From NCBI GenBank assembly GCA_900549055.1, contig URNB01000026.1:1-20777 (forward strand): 20,777 nucleotides of DNA, given 5' to 3'. A program made the translations under genes and the position numbers. Shown piece by piece: positions 1 through 6,684 of this stretch. The notes under the pieces were generated by a model, which did no database searches, had not been told where the DNA came from, and was given only the letters and a program-made list of their open reading frames with translations. The DNA comes from an uncultured Oscillospiraceae bacterium. Lineage in GTDB: Bacteria; Bacillota; Clostridia; Oscillospirales; Acutalibacteraceae. Within the stretch, counting starts at the first letter, position 1. Each line of letters starts with the position of its first letter.

Positions 1-2746
1 CGCCGTTGGCCAGCGGGGTCTCGCGACGCGGATCCTCGCCGCCCTCGCCCGAGTTTGATTTGCCGCCGAGGCGGTTCATGGCAATCGCCATACACTCGTG
101 CGCCTCCTGCGAAATCGAGCCGTAGGACATAGCGCCCGTTTTAAAGCGTTTTACAATTTCGCTTGCAGGTTCTACCTCGTCAAGCGGAATGGGTGTTACA
201 CCCTCGGTATTAAACTCAAGCAATCCGCGCAGCGTGTGCGGGCGGCGCTCGTTATCCACCATTGCGGTGTATTCCTTAAACCGTACATATGAGCCGAGCT
301 GCGTTGCCTCGCGCAGGGCTATCACCGTTTCGGGACTGTACATATGGTCTTCCTTATCCGCTCCCGAACGCAGCTTATGCTCGCCGAAGCTGTCAAGTGT
401 GGTATCAACGCCGAGTCCCAGCGGGTCAAATGCATGGCTGTGGCGGTACTCAACGCCCTCGTTAATTTCTTCAAGCCCTATACCGCCCACGCGGCTTACG
501 GTGTTTGTAAAGTATTTATCAATTACTTCTTTACCTATGCCTATCGCCTCAAATATCTGCGAGGACTGGTAGGACTGAATTGTGGAAATACCCATTTTAG
601 AGGCGATTTTTACAATACCGTGAAGTATGGCACTGTTATAATCGCGTATTGCGGTGTGGTAATCCTTATCGAGCAGTTTTTTATCAATAAGCTCGGTTAT
701 ACATTCCTCGGCTAAATAGGGGTTTACGGCGCGCGCGCCGTAGCCTAACAGCGTTGCGAAGTGGTGAACGTCGCGCGGCTCTGCGCTTTCAAGTATAACA
801 GAGAGCGCCGTGCGCTTTTTGGTGCGTATAAGGTGCTGCTCAATAGCCGAAACCGCCAAAAGCGACGGAATGGCGACATGGTTTTCATCAACCCCGCGGT
901 CGGAAAGTATAAGTATGTTAGCGCCCTTTTTGTAAGCGCGGTCACACTCCACAAACAGGTGATCGAGCGCGCGCTCAAGCGGCGTGTTTGTATAATAAAG
1001 TAAGGAAACCGTTTCCACCTTAAAGCCGGGGCGGTTTATAGCCTTTATTTTTACAAGCTCGGCGGAGGTTATAATCGGGTTCGGCAGCTCCAAAACCCCG
1101 CAGTTTGCGGCGGTCTCGTTCAGTAGGTTACCGTCTGAACCCACATAAACGCAGGTATCTGTTACTACCTCCTCGCGTATAGCGTCAATAGGCGGATTGG
1201 TAACCTGTGCGAAAAGCTGTTTAAAGTAATTGAAAAGCGGCTGGTGCTTATCGGAAAGCATTGCAAGCGGAATATCCGTGCCCATTGCGGCGGTAGCCTC
1301 CGCACCGTTTTTCGCCATTGGTATAATAGCGTTGCGCATATCCTCATAGGTATAGCCGAACGCCTTGTAAAGCCTGTCGCGGGTCTTTGAATCGTAGCGT
1401 TCTATGCGGCAGTTAGGCATTTTAAGGTCGGAAAGATGCACCAAATTCTGGTCGAGCCACTCGCCGTATGGCTTTCTTGTGGCATAATAACGCTTGCACT
1501 CTTCATCGGATATAATACGCTTTTTCGCCGTATCCACAAGCAGCATTTTACCCGGCTCCAAGCGGCTTTTTTTAACAATATGCTCCGCAGGAATATCAAG
1601 CACGCCTACTTCGGAGGACAAAATAAGCGTATTGTCATCGGTTATATAGTAGCGCGAGGGGCGCAGTCCGTTACGGTCTAACACCGCGCCTACGGTATCG
1701 CCATCCGAAAAAAGTATGGCTGCGGGGCCGTCCCACGGCTCCATCATTGTAGAGTAATAGTGATAAAAATCTCTTTTGGCTCTGGTTATGGTCTTGCTGT
1801 TGCGCCACGGCTCGGGGATAGTAACCATTACGGCAAGCGGCAGATCCATTCCGTTCATAACAAGAAATTCCAGCGTGTTATCAAGCATGGCAGAGTCAGA
1901 CCCCGCCGCGTTTACCACGGGCAGGATTTTATCCATATCGTCCTCCATAACGGCGCTTTCCATTGTTTCCTCGCGCGCAAGCATACGGTCGACATTGCCG
2001 CGAATGGTGTTTATTTCACCGTTGTGCAGTATAAAGCGGTTCGGGTGGGCGCGCTCCCAGCTGGGCGTTGTGTTGGTGGAAAAGCGCGAGTGCACAAGCG
2101 CTATTGCGCTTTCATATGCCGTGTCCTGCAAATCAAGGTAAAAGCGGCGCAGCTGTCCCACCAAAAACATACCCTTGTAAACTATAGTACGGCTTGATAA
2201 CGAGGCAACATATGTATTATCGTTGCTCTGCTCGAACACGCGGCGGATTATGTAAAGCTTGCGGTCAAAGTCAAGACCCTTGGCAGTATCGGCAGGCTTT
2301 TTTAAAAAGCACTGCATAATGTGCGGCATGCAGCTGAGTGCTTTCTGCCCCAAAATCTCGCTTTTTGTAGGCACATCTCGCCAGCCTAAAAACTCAACGC
2401 CCTCTTTTTCGGCTATAACCTCAAGCATTTTTTTAGCCTGATTGCGCTTCAAAGTGTCCTGCGGAAAAAAGAACATTCCCACGCCGTATTCACGCTCGCC
2501 GGGCAGATCTATACCTATTTCCTTTGCGGCTTTTTTAAAGAATTTATGGGATATCTGCACCAATATTCCCACGCCGTCGCCCGTCTCACCCGAGGCGTCC
2601 TTCCCGGCTCGGTGCTCCAATTTTTCTACTATAGAAAGTGCGTTATCAACCACCCTGTGGCTTTTTGTGCCGTCCACATTCACAACCGCGCCTATACCGC
2701 AGGCGTCATGCTCAAACTGCTGTCGGTAAAGTCCCTTTTCGGTCAT
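1..2746 (-). CDS. gltB: Glutamate synthase (GOGAT) large subunit, N-terminal 915 codons; runs off the left edge
   Basis: The large subunit makes two glutamates from glutamine and 2-oxoglutarate; an N-terminal glutaminase passes ammonia to a C-terminal FMN/Fe-S synthase domain. One uninterrupted minus-strand frame reads from an ATG at 2746 to the window edge. The start is set by a GGGGGA Shine-Dalgarno site at 2754-2759. Residues 11-17 read FEHDACG, so Cys16 would be the N-terminal nucleophile of the class II amidotransferase domain after propeptide removal. Further family motifs are SRFSTNT, HNGEINT, RNGLRPSRYY and QPLFNYFKQLFAQVTNPPID in the central domain. The FMN domain begins with MSYGSISQEAHE and GGKSNSGEGGEDPR just before the edge. 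About 600 residues of the usual ~1500 lie outside. No gltD is visible. The gene has its own promoter and an unusual leader (separate entries). The assignment is firm; completeness cannot be judged. Confidence 0.97.
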   Translation of the reverse strand, partial: MTEKGLYRQQFEHDACGIGAVVNVDGTKSHRVVDNALSIVEKLEHRAGKDASGETGDGVGILVQISHKFFKKAAKEIGIDLPGEREYGVGMFFFPQDTLKRNQAKKMLEVIAEKEGVEFLGWRDVPTKSEILGQKALSCMPHIMQCFLKKPADTAKGLDFDRKLYIIRRVFEQSNDNTYVASLSSRTIVYKGMFLVGQLRRFYLDLQDTAYESAIALVHSRFSTNTTPSWERAHPNRFILHNGEINTIRGNVDRMLAREETMESAVMEDDMDKILPVVNAAGSDSAMLDNTLEFLVMNGMDLPLAVMVTIPEPWRNSKTITRAKRDFYHYYSTMMEPWDGPAAILFSDGDTVGAVLDRNGLRPSRYYITDDNTLILSSEVGVLDIPAEHIVKKSRLEPGKMLLVDTAKKRIISDEECKRYYATRKPYGEWLDQNLVHLSDLKMPNCRIERYDSKTRDRLYKAFGYTYEDMRNAIIPMAKNGAEATAAMGTDIPLAMLSDKHQPLFNYFKQLFAQVTNPPIDAIREEVVTDTCVYVGSDGNLLNETAANCGVLELPNPIITSAELVKIKAINRPGFKVETVSLLYYTNTPLERALDHLFVECDRAYKKGANILILSDRGVDENHVAIPSLLAVSAIEQHLIRTKKRTALSVILESAEPRDVHHFATLLGYGARAVNPYLAEECITELIDKKLLDKDYHTAIRDYNSAILHGIVKIASKMGISTIQSYQSSQIFEAIGIGKEVIDKYFTNTVSRVGGIGLEEINEGVEYRHSHAFDPLGLGVDTTLDSFGEHKLRSGADKEDHMYSPETVIALREATQLGSYVRFKEYTAMVDNERRPHTLRGLLEFNTEGVTPIPLDEVEPASEIVKRFKTGAMSYGSISQEAHECMAIAMNRLGGKSNSGEGGEDPRRETPLANG

Positions 2747-2764
2747 TTGAAATTCCCCCGTTTT

Positions 2765-2812
2765 AAAAAAAATTAAGCGCCCATAAAGAGAATTATATCC
2801 CTTTATGAGCGC
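2765..2812 (-). terminator. Intrinsic terminator hairpin inside the gltB leader (possible attenuator)
   Basis: On the minus strand the 12-base arms at 2801-2812 (GCGCTCATAAAG) and 2777-2788 (CTTTATGGGCGC) pair with one G-U. The stem can extend inward by three pairs, and it is followed by TTAA and eight T's (2765-2772). This is a canonical intrinsic terminator. It lies downstream of the gltB promoter and ends about six bases before the gltB Shine-Dalgarno site. It can therefore end transcripts of the upstream SPFH operon, but must also be read through for gltB expression. A short competing helix (GAGC with GCTC, only 4 bp) overlaps the left arm. No recognised riboswitch, T-box or ANTAR hairpin pair was seen. 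Confidence 0.8.
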
Positions 2813-2834
2813 CTTTGCTCTTTCAATTTAATAC

Positions 2835-2863
2835 AGTATAACACACTATACCGCGTTTGTCAA
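2835..2863 (-). promoter_or_regulatory. Sigma-A promoter of gltB
   Basis: On the minus strand a perfect -35 TTGACA (2858-2863) is separated by exactly 17 bases from a -10 TATACT (2835-2840). It starts only seven bases past the stop codon of the SPFH gene, so gltB is an independent transcription unit. The predicted transcription start is near 2828, giving a leader of about 80 bases before the gltB ATG at 2746. Confidence 0.88.
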
Positions 2864-2869
2864 ATATTT

Positions 2870-3820
2870 TTAATCGTCGCAGCACTCGTCCTTTTTGGGC
2901 GGCACTACGGGCTTCGGTGCCTCGTGCGTTACATCGCCTATGCCCGTGGTTTCGGTGAACACCGTATTTTTTGTTACCATATTTACAGCGTCTGTCGGAA
3001 TTATAAGCTTCGCCGCAGTGCCGTTTGAAATTTCCGCAAGGGTTTCAAGGCGCTTTATTTCAAGCACCGCCGCGTCTGCCGCAGCCTCCTTTATGGCGCG
3101 GATACCGTCAGCCTCAGCCTTTTTATTAAGATAAATAGCCTTTGCCTCACCCTCGGCTCTTGCAATGCGCGCATCGCGTTCGCCTTCTGCCGCCAATATC
3201 ATAGCCTGTTTATCACCCTCGGCACGGGTAATAGCTGCCGCCTTGTGACCCTCTGCCTGTAAAAGCGTTTCGCGGCGCTCGCGCTCTGCCTTCATCTGCT
3301 TTTCCATCGCATTCTGAATTTCAGCGGGCGGAATAATGTTTTTAAGCTCAACGCGGTTTACCTTCATGCCCCATTTATCGGTTGCCTCGTCAAGTATCGC
3401 GGTCATTTTCGCGTTGATAGTATCTCTTGAGGTAAGCGTGCCGTCAAGCTCCAGCTCACCCACAAGGTTACGAAGCGTGGTGGCGGTAAGGTTTTGCAAA
3501 GCGTTAAGCGGGCTTACAACACCGTAGGTATAAAGCTTTGCGTCATAAATTCTAAAATAAACCACCGTGTCTATCTGCATTGTAACATTATCCTTGGTGA
3601 TAACAGGCTGCGGTGGTGAATCAAGCACCTGTTCCTTTAAAGTTATCTTTTTGGCAATCGTTTCTATAATCGGCACTTTAACATGCAGACCCGCGCCCCA
3701 TGTAGTTTTGTATTTACCTAAAAACTCAATTACATACTCGGTTGCCTGCGGCACTACCCTTACATTTGCAAATAAAAGTATCAGCGCCAGCACTATGATT
3801 CCGATAATTACATACTCCAT
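2870..3820 (-). CDS. SPFH/Band 7 (stomatin/prohibitin-like, QmcA-like) membrane protein
   Basis: A 316-residue protein with one N-terminal membrane segment (about residues 2-20, EYVIIGIIVLALILLFANV). An SPFH domain follows (VVPQATEYVIEFLGKYKTTW to about residue 180). A long Ala/Glu-rich helix with AEGE/AEGD-type heptads then runs to about residue 270 and would form the oligomerising coiled coil. Such proteins form membrane-associated rings that organise membrane microdomains or influence membrane protein quality control; no substrate can be read from the sequence. The ATG at 3820 was chosen because AAGGGGG (3828-3834) lies seven bases upstream. A longer reading to 3895 would overlap the preceding gene's end and lacks such a site. 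The C-terminus is short and acidic with a Cys pair (ECCDD). It lies 17 bases after the preceding gene and is probably cotranscribed with it. Confidence 0.9.
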   Translation of the reverse strand: MEYVIIGIIVLALILLFANVRVVPQATEYVIEFLGKYKTTWGAGLHVKVPIIETIAKKITLKEQVLDSPPQPVITKDNVTMQIDTVVYFRIYDAKLYTYGVVSPLNALQNLTATTLRNLVGELELDGTLTSRDTINAKMTAILDEATDKWGMKVNRVELKNIIPPAEIQNAMEKQMKAERERRETLLQAEGHKAAAITRAEGDKQAMILAAEGERDARIARAEGEAKAIYLNKKAEADGIRAIKEAAADAAVLEIKRLETLAEISNGTAAKLIIPTDAVNMVTKNTVFTETTGIGDVTHEAPKPVVPPKKDECCDD

Positions 3821-3837
3821 AAAATTACCCCCTTGAT

Positions 3838-4584
3838 TTATTTTATAAGCGAAGCCGTGAGCTTTTTGTTTTTCGCAAGCATCGGCATAAAGCATTCAAA
3901 GGATGAAAGGAAATGCTTATCCGTATCAAGCATTTCTTTAATTGCAGCAGTAGCCTTCTCATCGTTATACGCAGCAGCGCAAAGCACCGCCACAACGGAA
4001 TTTACGGTATCGCGGTCGCCCTTTACATACATATCCTCTAAAATATCGTAAAGCTTTTTAATCTGCTTTTTATTGCCCGAAGCCATTACCTGCTTGATGT
4101 TCGGCACCAAATACTCGCCGAAAAAGTTGAGATACAAAAAGTTGCCGTTTACCGCTATGTGATTCTTATACTCATCCTTAAGCGCCGGGAAGAAATCGAG
4201 CATTTTCTTTGCAAAGCCCGTAACGGTAATGCTGCCGCCCTTTGAAAAGGACGGTAATTCAACATTGCTGCCGTCCGCCGTGCGCTTTAGGCGTATGCCC
4301 ATATTTTTGCGGAGCGTAGCGGTGAAATCCACACCGACCGCCGCTGCGTCCTTGGCATTTTGGCTGTCGTCAAAAAGCCACGCTTCTATTTCCTTCAGCT
4401 CGCCGTCGCCCTCTTCGCCTATATCCGCCGCCGACAGCGTATACATCTGCCGTGCCTCATCATAAGCAATCTTTATTTCGCGCTTGTCATTTTTGAAATT
4501 TCCGTTTTCCTGCGCCTTAAAGCCCTGCTCATCGAGGAATGGCTGCATTTCCTCAATTACCTTTTCATAATACCTGTTATCCAA
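3838..4584 (-). CDS. Unrecognised 248-residue protein cotranscribed with the SPFH gene
   Basis: I do not recognise this family. No signal peptide or membrane segment is visible, so it is probably cytoplasmic. The N-terminal half (to about residue 95) is rich in charged residues, with short strands such as REIKIAYDEARQMYTLSAAD. A middle section contains the Gly/Ser-rich SFSKGGSITVTGFAKK, and the C-terminal ~110 residues look all-helical and Lys/Asp/Glu-rich. The start is a TTG at 4584 with AGGTGA (4592-4597) seven bases upstream. The frame stays open to a TTG at 4626, but that lies upstream of the predicted transcription start from the promoter at 4618-4646, which supports the shorter form. 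It precedes the SPFH gene by 17 bases and may be its partner (inference only). Confidence 0.72.
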   Translation of the reverse strand: MDNRYYEKVIEEMQPFLDEQGFKAQENGNFKNDKREIKIAYDEARQMYTLSAADIGEEGDGELKEIEAWLFDDSQNAKDAAAVGVDFTATLRKNMGIRLKRTADGSNVELPSFSKGGSITVTGFAKKMLDFFPALKDEYKNHIAVNGNFLYLNFFGEYLVPNIKQVMASGNKKQIKKLYDILEDMYVKGDRDTVNSVVAVLCAAAYNDEKATAAIKEMLDTDKHFLSSFECFMPMLAKNKKLTASLIK

Positions 4585-4617
4585 TTGAAATTCACCTACA
4601 TTCTGTTGTATGCTTCC

Positions 4618-4646
4618 ATTATACAATATATCCTTCGGTTTCTCAA
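4618..4646 (-). promoter_or_regulatory. Promoter of the hypothetical/SPFH gene pair
   Basis: On the minus strand TTGAGA (4641-4646) is 17 bases from a perfect TATAAT (4618-4623). Transcription would begin near 4611, about 27 bases before the TTG start at 4584. It is arranged back to back with the rsmA promoter, with ten bases between the two -35 boxes. Confidence 0.8.
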
Positions 4647-4656
4647 CAAAAATTTA

Positions 4657-4685
4657 TTGCAAATAATATTTTTCTGCGATATAAT
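4657..4685 (+). promoter_or_regulatory. Promoter of rsmA
   Basis: On the plus strand TTGCAA (4657-4662) is 17 bases from a perfect TATAAT (4680-4685). Transcription would start near 4692, giving an extremely short leader: the AGGAG ribosome site is at 4695-4699. It is divergent from the promoter at 4618-4646. Confidence 0.75.
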
Positions 4686-4706
4686 TTGTTTGTTAGGAGT
4701 TTTGCT

Positions 4707-5561
4707 ATGAATTTATCCGATATAAATACCGTCCGTTCGCTGCTTGCAAAGAACGGCTTTACCTTTAAAAAATCGCTCGGGCAGAATTTTTTAACAGACC
4801 CGGAGGTATGCCCTGCCATGGCGCGCGCCGCCTGTGATGAAAATACGGGAGTGCTCGAAATAGGTCCGGGCTTCGGCGTGCTCACAGCGGAGCTTTCAAA
4901 AGCCGCAAAACGGGTCGTGGCAATTGAGCTTGATGAACGGCTGAAAAAGGTGCTGCCCGAAACCCTTGCCGACTGTAAAAATGTTGAAGTAATTTACGGC
5001 GACGCCTTAAAGCTTGACCTGAAAGCGCTCATAAAAGAGCATTTCGCGGATTGCGAGAGGGTCGCGGTGTGTGCCAATCTCCCCTATTACATAACCTCGC
5101 CCGTAATTATGACCCTGCTTGAAAGCAGACTGCCGATAGACACCGTCACCGTAATGGTGCAAAAGGAAGCGGCCGAAAGGCTCTGCGCCGAGGTGGGAAC
5201 AAGAGAGGCAGGCGCGGTGAGCGTTGCCGTGAGCTACTACTCAAAGCCGGAAATCCTTTTCGGAGTTGATAAGGAAAGCTTTATGCCGCCGCCGAAGGTA
5301 GATTCCGCCGTTATAAAGCTTAAAATACTCGAAAAGCCGCCGGTTAAGGTAAATGACGAAAGGGCGTTCTTCCGCCTTGTTAAATGCTGCTTTGCACAGC
5401 GCCGCAAAACGCTTGTAAATACCGTTTCAAACACTGCGGGCATTGAAAAGGAGCGCATAAGAAACGCACTTGATACGCTAGGCATTTCCGAAACGGTGCG
5501 CTCGGAGCAGCTGTCGCTTAAAGAATTGGCAGAGCTTTCAAACCTGCTTGGTGGGCGGTAA
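4707..5561 (+). CDS. rsmA: 16S rRNA (adenine1518-N6/adenine1519-N6)-dimethyltransferase RsmA (KsgA)
   Basis: RsmA uses S-adenosylmethionine to dimethylate the two adjacent adenines in the loop of 16S rRNA helix 45, a late step in small-subunit maturation. The 284-residue length is normal. Visible motifs are LGQNFL (24-29), the SAM-binding EIGPGFG (51-57), the acidic residue after strand 2 (IELDE, 73-77), GDAL (98-101), the catalytic NLPYYI (124-129), MPPPKVDSAV, and the C-terminal CFAQRRKTL. The ATG at 4707 follows AGGAG (4695-4699) at seven bases; the open frame extends upstream to 4539 but that part lies before the promoter. It is the only clear plus-strand gene in the window. No strong terminator follows directly; good hairpins appear only about 600 bases later. 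Confidence 0.96.
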   Translation: MNLSDINTVRSLLAKNGFTFKKSLGQNFLTDPEVCPAMARAACDENTGVLEIGPGFGVLTAELSKAAKRVVAIELDERLKKVLPETLADCKNVEVIYGDALKLDLKALIKEHFADCERVAVCANLPYYITSPVIMTLLESRLPIDTVTVMVQKEAAERLCAEVGTREAGAVSVAVSYYSKPEILFGVDKESFMPPPKVDSAVIKLKILEKPPVKVNDERAFFRLVKCCFAQRRKTLVNTVSNTAGIEKERIRNALDTLGISETVRSEQLSLKELAELSNLLGGR

Positions 5562-5937
5562 TTTTGGAAAACCACAGTTGTTTTTTACCGTTTATAATCA
5601 TATTTATTTTTCTTTTGCTCGAAAGAAGAAAGCAAAAAAACGCGGCAACTCATCATAATATAAAAAAGAAAAATCAGTATTCTTTTAAACGTGTTTTTTA
5701 ATCATCTATAAACCGAAACGGCAAGCCTCTCTTAAGGCTTGTCTACAGTCGGAAATCCCCGTTCCTACGAATGAGGACTTTCGGAGCGGGTGATGGGCGA
5801 GGTTGCGAGCGCATCCTGCGGATGATACAGCGCGTAAAACAAAACGCCGCAGTCGGCAGTTGCAAGCGGCAGCACAGCAACCATGGGCACCGCAAAGGAG
5901 CAAACCGCAGGTTCGAGTCCTCTCACACTAAAGAGCA
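5562..5937. other. Intergenic stretch without a supported gene
   Basis: The part 5562-5715 is A+T-rich with weak palindromes: a 7-bp stem TTTTGCT/AGCAAAA near 5615-5640 and an A/T hairpin near 5665-5690. A perfect 7-bp hairpin CAAGCCT/AGGCTTG occupies 5722-5741. The part 5745-5937 is clearly more G+C-rich, with short self-complementary pieces (CATCC-TGC-GGATG near 5810). It contains GGTTCGAGTCC near 5909-5920, which resembles a tRNA T-loop, but no tRNA folds around it. Short open frames on both strands have no recognisable family, a ribosome site or a conserved look. It may be a repeat or a foreign piece that came with the adjoining transposase remnant. Confidence 0.45.
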
Positions 5938-6097
5938 TAGCAGGATCATATTTCCGGTATGTGCGGACGTATGCTTTGTACAAATCGGTATAGTCTAACG
6001 TGTCGCATATTTCCGCGAGCTTGAATACCGGATCGTCTCCTTTGATTTTTGTTTCTGAATTTAACGGTAAAACCACTTGATTTCTTGTTCCGTACAT
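5938..6097 (-). pseudogene. Truncated N-terminus of an IS1182-like transposase
   Basis: From an ATG at 6097 the minus strand encodes about 53 residues that look like the start of IS1182-family transposases: an LPLNSET segment, DDPVFKLAEI, a LDYTDLY helix and a final YDPAMLF. The family normally continues at this point with a KILVYGY-type helix and about 400 more residues. Here similarity stops abruptly near 5937, and the open frame runs on into unrelated sequence to 5765. It is therefore a deletion or rearrangement remnant, not an active element. The family call comes from remembered motif order and could be tested with a profile search. The gene is preceded directly by an 11-bp inverted repeat. 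Confidence 0.6.
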
Positions 6098-6146
6098 TGT
6101 ATAATTAACCTGCTTTCCGGGTTATTTTCAGCAATTTAATTATACA
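6098..6146. repeat. Perfect 11-bp inverted repeat abutting the transposase start
   Basis: TGTATAATTAA (6098-6108) and TTAATTATACA (6136-6146) are perfect reverse complements separated by 27 bases. The inner arm touches the transposase ATG at 6097, and the transposase leader is enclosed in the loop. It could be an operator, a hairpin that hides the ribosome site from read-through transcripts, or part of the element's end; the sequence alone does not decide. Confidence 0.7.
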
Positions 6147-6158
6147 GTAAGCAAAGCG

Positions 6159-6198
6159 ACCGGGCAACCCTTTTTTCGGGCTGCCCGGTTGTTTTTTT
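6159..6198 (+). terminator. Strong intrinsic terminator, plus strand
   Basis: The arms ACCGGGCAACCC (6159-6170) and GGGCTGCCCGGT (6178-6189) pair over 12 bp with one G-U, with a T-rich 7-base loop. They are followed by TG and seven T's (6192-6198). On the minus strand no T-run follows, so it acts on plus-strand transcripts. The only plus-strand gene is rsmA, ending about 600 bases upstream. This suggests that the intervening sequence was inserted between rsmA and its terminator, or that an unrecognised plus-strand transcript ends here. Confidence 0.85.
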
Positions 6199-6235
6199 GC
6201 TGTCTTAACTCGACAGCCCCGTTTTTATTTTTACC
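6199..6235 (+). terminator. Second tandem hairpin with a T-rich tail
   Basis: GCTGTC (6199-6204) and GACAGC (6212-6217) form a perfect 6-bp stem with a 7-base loop. CCCG and then TTTTTATTTTT follow on the plus strand. It directly follows the first terminator and is probably a weaker back-up. On the minus strand it sits just after the YolD-like gene but is followed by A's, so it is not a terminator for that gene. Confidence 0.55.
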
Positions 6236-6259
6236 GTTTATCTTTTTCCAATATAGCAT

Positions 6260-6682
6260 TCATTCGGATGCTTTACCGTCTTTAAATACTATTTCGGATA
6301 TATCATCGAGCGGAATTAAAGCGCCGCTTGTCAGCGTGAGGGTTCTGCCGTAATCATCGATCTTCCTTACTCTGCCGCCGATATTAAGGTATTCCCCGCC
6401 CGCCTTTTTTTCATCGGGCTTAAAATAGGTGATTATCACCTCGGTGTTACCGTGAATGCCGTCCCGTATTTCGTTGATACGGCGGTTGAGCCGCTCTGTT
6501 TCATACTCCCCGAGCTCCCGCCTTTTGCCTGTATACCTTGCCGCTTCATTAACATCGCTTTCGTATCCCGTAAGCGCCGCAAACGGAGCAAACTGTGCCG
6601 CCCTCGCTTCCCGCGGCATAGGTCGATGCTTTTTCGATATATGATGAGGCAGGTTTATTATATCCTCGTAATTTTCCGCCAT
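6260..6682 (-). CDS. YolD-like protein, partner of the Y-family polymerase
   Basis: A 140-residue protein of the YolD-like type common beside Y-family polymerases in Firmicutes. Recognisable parts are NLPHHISKKHRPMPREARAA (9-28), the core AAQFAPFAALTGYES, an Arg/Glu-rich helix (about 47-73), and a C-terminal beta-rich part with EVIITYFKPDEKKAGGEY and IPLDDISEI. In Bacillus such proteins have been proposed as functional counterparts of UmuD, the polymerase partner; that role here is inferred from family and position. The ATG at 6682 is only two bases after the polymerase stop codon, so translation is probably coupled. AGGGCG lies five bases upstream, and a perfect AGGAGGA at 6697-6703 is unusually far (14 bases). 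Confidence 0.82.
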   Translation of the reverse strand: MAENYEDIINLPHHISKKHRPMPREARAAQFAPFAALTGYESDVNEAARYTGKRRELGEYETERLNRRINEIRDGIHGNTEVIITYFKPDEKKAGGEYLNIGGRVRKIDDYGRTLTLTSGALIPLDDISEIVFKDGKASE

Positions 6683-6684
6683 CG

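Noticed and set aside
98..2729. Several plus-strand open frames of 60-145 codons opposite gltB
   Set aside because: They lie antisense to a strongly conserved gltB reading frame, have no ribosome sites and show no family features.
2765..2812. gltB leader as an ANTAR-type target
   Set aside because: Two small hairpins with conserved hexaloops are expected; only one stable hairpin is seen and its possible loop TATAAT does not have the usual A1/G4 pattern.
5905..5925. Possible tRNA gene because of GGTTCGAGTCC
   Set aside because: The stem around this loop pairs over only about three bases, and no acceptor, D or anticodon arm could be found on either side.
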